The notes under the pieces were generated by a model. The model was not told where the DNA came from, searched no databases, and saw only the letters and a program-made list of their open reading frames with translations. The position numbers and the translations under genes are program-made. A stretch of DNA of 64,000 bases from Ardenticatena maritima (GTDB lineage: Bacteria > Chloroflexota > Anaerolineae > Ardenticatenales > Ardenticatenaceae): assembly GCF_001306175.1 (NCBI RefSeq), contig NZ_LGKN01000003.1:744001-808000 (forward strand). Direction: 5' to 3'. Positions 57,168 through 64,000 of this stretch are shown in pieces (position 1 is the stretch's first letter; every line of letters begins with the position of its first letter).

Positions 57168-58181
57168 ATGAACCACCGTATCAGCGACATTGGCGAATTC
57201 AACCTGATCGAACACATTGCCCGCATTGTCGGTGTGCCCACCGCCGATGACATCATCGTCGGCATCGGCGACGATACCGCCGTCTTGCGTTGGGACGCCG
57301 AGACCTGCCTGCTCGCTACCATTGACGCTCAGGTCGAAGCCATCCACTTTCAGCGCGACTTCCTCACCCCTGAAGCGTTGGGGCACCGCGCGCTGGCCGT
57401 CAACCTGAGCGACATCGCCGCCATGGGCGGAACACCCTGGCTGGCGCTTGTCTCGCTGGTGGCGCCGCCGGAAACCCCCGTGGCCTTCATCGAAGCCCTC
57501 TACACCGGCATGCAACGCCTCGCGGCTTCGGCGGGCGTGGCGATTGTTGGCGGCAACATGAGCAAAGGTGCGCATCTTGTCATTGACATCGCCGTGCTGG
57601 GACGTGTCGCACGTCGGCATCTGCTCTTGCGCCGTGGTGCGCGCCCCGGCGATCTGCTCTGCGTCACGGGCACGCTCGGCGACGCTGCCGGCGGCCTGCA
57701 GCTCCTGCTCAACCCCACCCTGCCGCTGGATGAAGAGAGCCGCCGCCCCTTGCTGAACCGCTTTCGCACGCCCACACCACGCCTGGCCGAAAGCCGCTTG
57801 ATTGCTGCGAGCGGCCACGCCACCGCCATGCTCGACATCAGCGACGGACTGAGTAGCGACATCATGCACCTCTGCCGCGCATCCGGCGTTGGTGTGCGCA
57901 TTGACGCGGCACGCTTGCCCATTTCACCCGCCCTGCGACCATTGGCGGCGCACATTGACACGCCGGCCTGGCATCTTGCCTTGCACGGCGGCGAAGATTA
58001 CGAACTCTGCTTCACACTTGCGCCGCACGCGGTTGAAAGTGTGGCGCATCGCGTCTTCACAACCACCGGTACGCCTATTACGGTTATTGGTGAAATTCGC
58101 CCCGCCGAAGAGGGGTGTCTCGTGCGCACCCCCGACGGGTGCGAAACACCGCTTGAACCCAAAGGCTGGCGGCACTTCTAG
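57168..58181 (+). CDS. thiL: Thiamine-monophosphate kinase
   Basis: 337 residues from ATG 57168 (MNHRISDIGEFNLIEHIARI); the frame from 57093 lies in the terminator spacer. Phosphorylates TMP to the cofactor TDP. IIVGIGDDTAVL is the Mg-ATP site; EAIHFQRDFLTPEALGHRAL, NLSDIAAMGGTP, VGGNMSKG and HGGEDYELCFTL complete the AIR-synthase/ThiL signature. No TPP riboswitch is visible upstream. Confidence 0.95.
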   Translation: MNHRISDIGEFNLIEHIARIVGVPTADDIIVGIGDDTAVLRWDAETCLLATIDAQVEAIHFQRDFLTPEALGHRALAVNLSDIAAMGGTPWLALVSLVAPPETPVAFIEALYTGMQRLAASAGVAIVGGNMSKGAHLVIDIAVLGRVARRHLLLRRGARPGDLLCVTGTLGDAAGGLQLLLNPTLPLDEESRRPLLNRFRTPTPRLAESRLIAASGHATAMLDISDGLSSDIMHLCRASGVGVRIDAARLPISPALRPLAAHIDTPAWHLALHGGEDYELCFTLAPHAVESVAHRVFTTTGTPITVIGEIRPAEEGCLVRTPDGCETPLEPKGWRHF

Positions 58182-58217
58182 TCAATCCCCGCGCAAACCC
58201 AACACAGGAGGCGCATC

Positions 58218-59099
58218 ATGCCACGCGAGATACCCACAGACGTGCGTCAAAAACTGCTCGAACGGCAGCGTGATGAAATCACCGAGTATCACATCTACAC
58301 GCGCCTGGCGCAACAAACACGCGACGCAGAAAACCGCGCCACGTTGCAACGCATCGCCGAGATGGAACGCGCGCATTACGAGACCTGGCGGGCGTTGAGC
58401 GGCACTGAGGTGCCACCGCACCGCTTCAAAGTCTGGCTCTATGTCCTGCTGGGGCGCATTCTGGGGCTCACATTCACCTTGCGGCTGATGGAACAAGGCG
58501 AGGAAAAATCCCAAGCCGCCTACGCGGAATTGGCGCGCATCTTTCCCGAAGCCGAGCGCATCTGGCAAGAAGAACAGGCGCATGAAGAAGAACTGCTTGC
58601 CATGCTCGATGAAGATATCTTGCACTATGTCGGCTCAGTTGTGCTCGGCTTGAATGACGCCCTGGTTGAATTGACGGGGGCGCTGGCTGGGCTCACCCTG
58701 GCGTTGCAAAATGGGCCACTCATCGCCCTGACGGGGTTGATTACCGGCATCGCCGCCGCGCTCTCGATGGCGGCGTCCGAATACCTTTCCACCAAAGCCG
58801 AACCGGAGAGCGGGAAAAACCCACTCAAAGCCGCGTTTTACACCGGCGTGGCGTATCTTTTCACAGTGGCTGTGCTGATTTCGCCGTACTTGTTCAATTT
58901 GCATTACATCATCAGCCTGATCTTGACGCTGACACTCGCTATTGGCATCATCGCGCTCTTCAACTTTTACGTCAGCGTGGCGCAAGGCGGCGATTTCAAG
59001 CGCAGTTTCCTCGAAATGAGCGTTCTGAGTCTCAGCGTGGCGGCGTTCAGTTTTGCTGTGGGCTACCTTCTCCGCACACTCTTCGGAATTGAGGTTTGA
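58218..59099 (+). CDS. Ferritin-like/VIT1 fusion, probable iron or manganese membrane transporter
   Basis: 293 residues. Residues 1-135 form a ferritin-like (rubrerythrin) four-helix domain with iron-ligand motifs EITEYHIY, EMERAHYETW and QEEQAHEEELL. Residues 140-290 are the VIT1/CCC1 membrane domain with about five helices and ALSMAASEYLSTKAE. The plan is that of MbfA exporters, in which the soluble domain senses or binds iron and the membrane domain exports it. 36 bp after thiL. Confidence 0.9.
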   Translation: MPREIPTDVRQKLLERQRDEITEYHIYTRLAQQTRDAENRATLQRIAEMERAHYETWRALSGTEVPPHRFKVWLYVLLGRILGLTFTLRLMEQGEEKSQAAYAELARIFPEAERIWQEEQAHEEELLAMLDEDILHYVGSVVLGLNDALVELTGALAGLTLALQNGPLIALTGLITGIAAALSMAASEYLSTKAEPESGKNPLKAAFYTGVAYLFTVAVLISPYLFNLHYIISLILTLTLAIGIIALFNFYVSVAQGGDFKRSFLEMSVLSLSVAAFSFAVGYLLRTLFGIEV

Positions 59100-59135
59100 C
59101 GGGCGTAAACAGAAGCAAACACCGCAAAACAGAAA

Positions 59136-59168
59136 GGCGGTGCGATTGCTGGGCGCACCGCCTTTTTT
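59136..59168 (+). terminator. Rho-independent terminator after the VIT1 gene
   Basis: GGCGGTGCG and CGCACCGCC, 9-bp stem, then T6. The arms continue with AAA on the other side, so it may serve the convergent gene too. Confidence 0.92.
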
Positions 59169-59189
59169 CGCCACTCTCACGCGCTCCAT

Positions 59190-59804
59190 TCAGAGCGTGG
59201 CAAACAGCTCCCCGCCGCAAATGGGGCACAGCCCCCGCACGCCCTTATGCTCATCATCGGGCGCTGTCTCCTCGGGGTCAACCAGCGGGCGCTGGGTGCG
59301 GCATGTTGGGCAATAGGCTTCCACGTAGAGAAAGAGCGGCGCCGGAACAGACTCGGCGGCGTCTGCGGGTGATTCAGACGGCGTGAGCGTAAGCGGCTCA
59401 TCCTCAGCCGGTTCGCCCTCGTCCACTGCATGCACAGCAGGCTCGGGCGCGGGCGGCGTCACAACGCGGGCGGCTGGCTCTTCGCTCGCCTCTTCCACAA
59501 TCTCAATCACCGACGCGGCGGAAGCCGCCTCTTCGTCGGTGGGCGGCGGCGCGACTTCTTCGGCGAGCACATCCGCATCCAGCACCTGCTCCTGGGGGAG
59601 CACGGGTGAAGCCGCCGGGAGACGCAGCCAACGCTGGGCGGCGCGTTCGGGAAGCAGGCGGGCGCGTTCAACCATTCGCACCACCACACGCGGCGGGGTC
59701 AGGGGTTCAACCGTCACCCAACCGCGTTGTTCAAAATACCATTGGACACTCCACCGAATGACGAGCCAGGCAATCAACACACCAACAATAAACGCTGTGG
59801 TCAA
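59190..59804 (-). CDS. Membrane-anchored protein with C-terminal zinc ribbon
   Basis: 204 residues, unrecognised. One N-terminal helix (AFIVGVLIAWLVIRWSVQWY), a short basic region, an acidic and proline-rich disordered stretch of about 90 residues, and a C-terminal zinc ribbon with YCPTCRTQRPL and LCPICGGELF, giving four cysteines. Ends just before the VIT1 terminator. Confidence 0.8.
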   Translation of the reverse strand: MTTAFIVGVLIAWLVIRWSVQWYFEQRGWVTVEPLTPPRVVVRMVERARLLPERAAQRWLRLPAASPVLPQEQVLDADVLAEEVAPPPTDEEAASAASVIEIVEEASEEPAARVVTPPAPEPAVHAVDEGEPAEDEPLTLTPSESPADAAESVPAPLFLYVEAYCPTCRTQRPLVDPEETAPDDEHKGVRGLCPICGGELFATL

Positions 59805-59843
59805 TGGTCACGCTCCGATGCTTGTTGACTTCTGTTTGCCCTT

Positions 59844-61280
59844 TCAGGCGTCCAACCGATACCCTTCACCACGCACTGTTATCAAATAGCGCGGTTCGCG
59901 CGGGTCGGGCTCAATTTTACGCCGAAGCCGCTGAATCGTCACATCCAGCACCTTGTTATCTTCGTGCTTGTTCCACACATGCGCCAAAATGGCTTCGCGG
60001 GAACAGGTGCGCCCACGGTGCGCGAGCAAAAACGCCAGCAAACGATGCTCCGTCTTGGTCAGCGCAATCGGGGTTTCTGCATGCGCCACATACACCTGCA
60101 TTTCTTCCAAACGCAAGGCGCTTTCCTGCTCAACCGGGGACATATCGCGCACGTATTCGGCGAACAATGGGCTGAAAACACGCCAACCTTGCTCCGTCTC
60201 GACCAAAACGCCATCGCGGCGCAGGATTTCACACACACGGGCATGGTCCGGTGAGCAGGCTTCCCGCTCGCCCTGGGCAATCATCCGCACGACTTCGCGC
60301 TCCGATTCATCAAGCGCGTTCCAAATGCTCATGAAAGTTGGTTCGCCTTGCAAACGCACATGGTTGAGCACTTCTTCAAGTGAGAGTGTGGCGCGTTGTT
60401 GAACCACCGAGAGGTCCCACAACCGCTCACCCGCCAGTTTCACTAGTGAAGGATGCCCCCCTGTGGCTTCAACCAGCGCCGCCAGAAGCGGTTCATGGTC
60501 AGCCATCCATGTCGGCGACAATTCGCGCCGCCCAGGGTCGGTGAGCAAGGTGTAGGCTTCATCAGACGGCAACGGGCGCAGGTAGCGGTAGGAAAGCATG
60601 TTGTAGAAGGGGGAATTGTAATTTGTCGGATCGTCCAACCATTCAAGCAGCGAGCGGTGGCTGGCGATGACAAACGCCGCGCCATATTGCATGGCAAACG
60701 AACGCAACACCTGCCCCACTTCAACCGGGAAACTCTTTTTTTCGACCTCATCCAGGTAAAAGATGACCCGCCGCTCACGCAACGCCAATGTGTCCAGGGC
60801 GTCTTCCAGTATTTCGGCAAGCCAGTCGGATTCTTCCACTGTTTCCCACGCCGGCAATTCGATATCGAGATGCTCATGGTGCTGTTCGCACGTGTGCAAC
60901 AACGCCCGCAGCAAAATGCGCCAAAAACGGGGGGCGGTGGTTTCGTCGCCATCATCCTGCGAATGAAGCAGACGGCTGGCGTCAACATAGACGTGCAGAT
61001 GAGGCCAGCCAAGCGCAAGCAGGTTGCGATACGCCGCCCATTCAGTGGTGACTTTTTCATCAATGATATCGGGATGTTGAAAGGCGTGCCGCACATAATG
61101 CAAAAGCGAGGTCTTGCCAATCCGGCGCGGTCCGGCGATTGCCAAACTATCGGGATAGGGTTTGGCAAGGCGCTCAATCATCCAGCGCACATCGGCGGCG
61201 CGCCCGTAGAACATTTCGGGCGACGCCGGTCGGTTTTCAGCATATGGATTGCGAATGAACAACGCAGGTGTTCGTGCCAT
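59844..61280 (-). CDS. AAA/STAND-like ATPase fused to a PhoB-type DNA-binding domain
   Basis: 478 residues from ATG 61280 (AAGGAG, 6-bp spacing). An N-terminal YGRAADVRWMIERL segment leads into an ORC/STAND-type ATPase with Walker A IAGPRRIGKTSLLHY (about 45-60) and Walker B RVIFYLDEVEK, ending near residue 330. A winged helix follows. The C-terminal 75 residues are a trans_reg_C domain (ALTKTEHRLLAFLLAHRGRT, VLDVTIQRLRRKIEPD, VRGEGYRLDA). No receiver domain is present. Cotranscribed with the Rel-like ATPase gene upstream. It is probably a transcription regulator gated by its ATPase; targets are unknown. Confidence 0.85.
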   Translation of the reverse strand: MARTPALFIRNPYAENRPASPEMFYGRAADVRWMIERLAKPYPDSLAIAGPRRIGKTSLLHYVRHAFQHPDIIDEKVTTEWAAYRNLLALGWPHLHVYVDASRLLHSQDDGDETTAPRFWRILLRALLHTCEQHHEHLDIELPAWETVEESDWLAEILEDALDTLALRERRVIFYLDEVEKKSFPVEVGQVLRSFAMQYGAAFVIASHRSLLEWLDDPTNYNSPFYNMLSYRYLRPLPSDEAYTLLTDPGRRELSPTWMADHEPLLAALVEATGGHPSLVKLAGERLWDLSVVQQRATLSLEEVLNHVRLQGEPTFMSIWNALDESEREVVRMIAQGEREACSPDHARVCEILRRDGVLVETEQGWRVFSPLFAEYVRDMSPVEQESALRLEEMQVYVAHAETPIALTKTEHRLLAFLLAHRGRTCSREAILAHVWNKHEDNKVLDVTIQRLRRKIEPDPREPRYLITVRGEGYRLDA

Positions 61281-61295
61281 ACAAAACTCCTTCAC

Positions 61296-64000
61296 TCAGA
61301 AAGCCCTGTTTTTTTGACGTCGTTTGAGCAAGAGCAGGTCTAGCGGATAGGTGCGGGCAAACCACCGTCCAAAGAGGGGCACCTGGAAGATGTACACCAC
61401 ATCGCTCTTCGAGGTGGATTGAATGCGGATCAACGTTTGGCGTTCGACAAGCAGGCTCAGCGTTTCGGCAATGCGCTGTTCGCTCACATCGGGGGCTTGT
61501 TGCCGCAAACGCCCCACGATGGTGTGCAAGGGCAACGGTTGGCGCAAACGGTCGGCGGCGAGGATAGCCAGCACAAGCGTTTGTACATCATCTTGCCGAT
61601 TCCAGAGATGGTAGAACTGCGCCCCATTCGATGTTCGTACAAAAGCCTCAATGATGTGCTCGACATCGGCTTCCGAGACCTTGCGCCGCTTCTGCTGGTT
61701 GAGATAGTCTACCAGTTTTGCGCCCAAAATTTGCAGGTAGAAGGGATGCCCGCCGGTTTCACGCGCCAACATTTCCAGCGCGCCGGTGAAGAAAAAGACT
61801 TCGCCATGCAACGGTTCCGCAATCAGGGCGCGCGCCTCTTTCTGGGAGAGAACGGTCAGGGCGATGTGGTCGGTTACGTTGAGCAGGTTATACACGCCCA
61901 CATGCTTGAGGAGTTCCACAATGCGGTCGCTAGTCGCCAGAATGAATGCGATGCGTTCTTCATGCTGGATGAACGAACGCAACCAGTTGAAAAACGCCGC
62001 ACTGGTCGCCTCGTCCTGGCTCCATTCCACAAAGACGCCCAACTCATCGAGTTTGACCAGCAAAGGGTATTGGGCGCGCGGCAACACATCCCGTTCCAGC
62101 CATTCCGAGAAACGTTCAAACACCTCTTCGCCGTGCCCCAAAGCGGGCGTGGTGCTGACTTGGGGCACCTGGCGCTTGATTTCGCGGCACAACAAGCGCA
62201 AAAACGCCGCGGGGGAATGGGTGGTTGTGCGCGCCAGGTCAACGAAAACGTGCGTGTACATGCGCCGCAACCCAGGCAAATGCGCCAAATACTTCAGCAA
62301 AGATGTCTTGCCAATGCGTTGCGGCCCGTGAATGAGCAGGCTGCCGGGCGCTTTTTCTGAACACAGATAGCGCTCGATTTTCCTGGATTCTTGCTTGCGC
62401 CCAACAAAATAGTTCGGATTGTCCACAGGACGACTGGCGCTAAACGGCATGCGTAGCAACGTGGGCGCGGTATTCGCAAAGCGCCTGTGCTCCTCGATGC
62501 GCTCATCCAGCAAGGGGGTATCGGTTTCCACGGTGTTCACGTATTCCAACGTGCGTACAAGCTCATAAAAATGGAAGAGTGCGTGCTCCCTGTCGCTTTG
62601 CAAAGTAAACACAAGCCGCGTAATGCCCGGCGTCTGTGTTTCCAACCGCAAGTTTGTCAACGCGAGCGCGTGTTTTTCAGCCTCGTGTGCAATGCGGTGA
62701 ACCAAAGCCGCCGCCGGCAGGCTTGCCGTGACGGTGAATGTCACTTCCTGCAAAGCGTCATGGGCGCGGTGATAGACCAGGCGCACACGGCGATTGGGGG
62801 GAATATGCGCGGCAAGTTCGCAGCGCATACTATGCACAATCACACGGCGCGACGAGCGGATTTCGCCGACAAAGGGCAATATTTTCCGCTCTGCCTTGCC
62901 GATATCTTCTTGCAAACGCTGGTGGCAACATTCAGCAAAGCGGTACACCGGCTCGCCCCAATCGCGGTAATGCTCCTTTTCGCTTGGGTCAAGGTCGAAG
63001 CGGTAAACAGCGGGGGCTGTCTCAGGATAGCAGATGCGCCGCGCGACTTCCTGGGCGTTGAGATGATTGGCGGCAATGGCGCGATACAAATCGTCAAGCG
63101 ATTGCATGCCATACGTGCGGGCGAGCGTTGCGGCTTGGGCTTGCAAACGGCGGTCGAAGGAGCGCCCCATGCGCCTGAGCGCATTTTCGAGGCGTTTTTC
63201 ACCAATGCGTTCGGGGCGTTTGTTCAGTTGGGCGCGGATTTTCCGTCGAGCACGCTCGGTTTTGACTAACTGCAACCATTCTTCATCAGGATATTGGCGG
63301 TTTTCATCGCGATGAATGTGGATGATATCGCCATGCTGGAGCTCGTAGTCAAGCCCGACTTTGCGGCCGTCGTTGACGGTCGCCCCGCTGGTTTGCCGCC
63401 CCAGCTCAGTATGCACCGCATACGCGAAGTCCAACAAGGTTGCCCCCACCGGGAAGCGGTGCGCTTCGCCCTGCGGTGTAAACACCACAACCTCGTTTGC
63501 CCGCACAGCACTGCCTTTGAGCGCCTTCAAAAAATCAGCGAGCGCCGCCTGTTCAATAGGCGCCCAATCTTCGGGAAGAATGCCGGTTTGATACGCGCGA
63601 TAGACGGGTGGCGCGGTAATCCCAAACTGATTGAGGGCGCACAGGTTCGGCGTTTGGATGAAAATGCGGCACGTGTGCAGGTTTTCAACCGTCACAGCCG
63701 TGCGCAAACGTGTATACAAAAGCGATGGTGAGCGCGCCAAATGGTCGCGAAAATCACCACTCAAAGCCGGATAGCAGCGGTGAATTTCCATGAGTGCCAC
63801 ATACGCCATCCACGGTTGGGGCACCAACACCCGAATATGGTAAAGCCAGCGCGTATCCAGCGCCTCGCGTGTGCGGACTTCGCGTCGTCTGGTTTGCAAA
63901 TGGCGTTGATAAATGTAATGCGCGTTTTCCCAACGTGGCGCAACCGTCAACTGCTCGCCAATGCTCGCTTCACCGACAATCTCAGCCAACACTGCCGCGA
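61296..64000 (-). CDS. RelA/SpoT-like protein with degenerate synthetase domain fused to a AAA ATPase (5' end beyond window)
   Basis: At least 898 visible residues; the frame stays open to the window end. Domains in the visible part: a RelA-synthetase-like fold (about 25-140) in which GRFKDYIAxPKxNGYQS of active enzymes reads GDFRDHLARSPSLLYTR and EIQIRT reads RIFIQT, so key residues are lost; TGS (166-230, VFTPQGEAHRFPVGATLLDF); helical linker; RIS/zinc finger with CC at 355-356; ACT-like region (413-490); AAA ATPase (520-780) with GPQRIGKTSLLKY and LLVKLDELGVF; C-terminal winged helix. It should bind ribosome or ligand but not make ppGpp. Confidence 0.85.
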   Translation of the reverse strand, partial: AAVLAEIVGEASIGEQLTVAPRWENAHYIYQRHLQTRRREVRTREALDTRWLYHIRVLVPQPWMAYVALMEIHRCYPALSGDFRDHLARSPSLLYTRLRTAVTVENLHTCRIFIQTPNLCALNQFGITAPPVYRAYQTGILPEDWAPIEQAALADFLKALKGSAVRANEVVVFTPQGEAHRFPVGATLLDFAYAVHTELGRQTSGATVNDGRKVGLDYELQHGDIIHIHRDENRQYPDEEWLQLVKTERARRKIRAQLNKRPERIGEKRLENALRRMGRSFDRRLQAQAATLARTYGMQSLDDLYRAIAANHLNAQEVARRICYPETAPAVYRFDLDPSEKEHYRDWGEPVYRFAECCHQRLQEDIGKAERKILPFVGEIRSSRRVIVHSMRCELAAHIPPNRRVRLVYHRAHDALQEVTFTVTASLPAAALVHRIAHEAEKHALALTNLRLETQTPGITRLVFTLQSDREHALFHFYELVRTLEYVNTVETDTPLLDERIEEHRRFANTAPTLLRMPFSASRPVDNPNYFVGRKQESRKIERYLCSEKAPGSLLIHGPQRIGKTSLLKYLAHLPGLRRMYTHVFVDLARTTTHSPAAFLRLLCREIKRQVPQVSTTPALGHGEEVFERFSEWLERDVLPRAQYPLLVKLDELGVFVEWSQDEATSAAFFNWLRSFIQHEERIAFILATSDRIVELLKHVGVYNLLNVTDHIALTVLSQKEARALIAEPLHGEVFFFTGALEMLARETGGHPFYLQILGAKLVDYLNQQKRRKVSEADVEHIIEAFVRTSNGAQFYHLWNRQDDVQTLVLAILAADRLRQPLPLHTIVGRLRQQAPDVSEQRIAETLSLLVERQTLIRIQSTSKSDVVYIFQVPLFGRWFARTYPLDLLLLKRRQKNRAF

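Noticed and set aside
1-64000. tRNA or rRNA genes
   Set aside because: I looked through the intergenic gaps and found no cloverleaf with a GTTCGA-type T loop and no rRNA segments.
1-64000. Insertion sequences or prophage
   Set aside because: No transposase, integrase or phage structural protein is encoded, and no terminal inverted repeats flank any region.

Overview
The window is a gene-dense, GC-rich bacterial chromosome segment with no mobile element, CRISPR array, rRNA or tRNA that I could find. The gene set suggests Chloroflexota of the Ardenticatenia/Anaerolineae/Caldilineae type. The pointers are a NurA nuclease beside a HAS-barrel protein, PT-rich lipoproteins, an ECF sigma factor followed by a DUF5667/DUF5666 protein, CSLREA-type and PMP-type beta-helix surface proteins, a T-box-controlled trp operon and paired S41 peptidases. 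This lineage call is inference; no marker gene was compared.

Layout. 1-1.3 kb: the 5' part of a sulfide:quinone-reductase-like flavoprotein (minus strand) under a perfect 10-bp inverted repeat. 1.3-11.5 kb (plus): PstS-like lipoprotein and hybrid-sensor histidine kinase, NurA and HAS-barrel pair, polysaccharide deacetylase lipoprotein, a two-domain phosphofructokinase of animal/fungal type, and an Eis-like acetyltransferase. 11.6-15.8 kb: a universal stress protein divergent from two S41 peptidases and smpB, with a palindrome between them. 15.8-20.4 kb (minus): fmt, DprE1-like, DprE2-like, lipB and a YugP-type protease as one probable operon. 20.6-23.8 kb: ECF sigma factor and its membrane partner, a small unknown and an HMCES/YedK protein. 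23.9-32.7 kb: a split biotin-dependent acyl-CoA carboxylase (carboxyltransferase, biotin carboxylase, biotin carrier) interleaved with two CNNM/CorC transporters and a DUF692-like TIM barrel, then a GH10-like lipoprotein or secreted enzyme. 32.7-35.3 kb: cinA and a nitrilase-fold protein that lacks its catalytic cysteine.

35.3-44.2 kb (minus) is a complete tryptophan operon, trpE-G-D-C, trpS, a 40-residue membrane peptide, trpF, a HIT protein, trpB, trpA. It has a consensus promoter and a T-box leader with a TGG specifier, so charged tRNA-Trp should decide readthrough. 44.2-57.0 kb is an accessory region: a very large BTAD/NB-ARC/TPR regulator, two giant beta-helix surface proteins with a shared C-terminal anchor signature, a duplicated-domain lipoprotein and a TIGR03032 protein. 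57.1-59.8 kb: thiL, a ferritin-like/VIT1 fusion and a zinc-ribbon membrane protein.

59.8-64.0 kb (minus) holds what I consider the most novel item. A protein with the full C-terminal architecture of RelA/SpoT (synthetase-like, TGS, zinc finger/RIS, ACT) has a synthetase-like domain that has lost its catalytic residues and carries an added C-terminal AAA ATPase. It is followed after 15 bp by a second, related ATPase fused to a PhoB-type DNA-binding domain. This looks like a previously undescribed sensor/regulator pair built from stringent-response parts. The first gene runs off the window.
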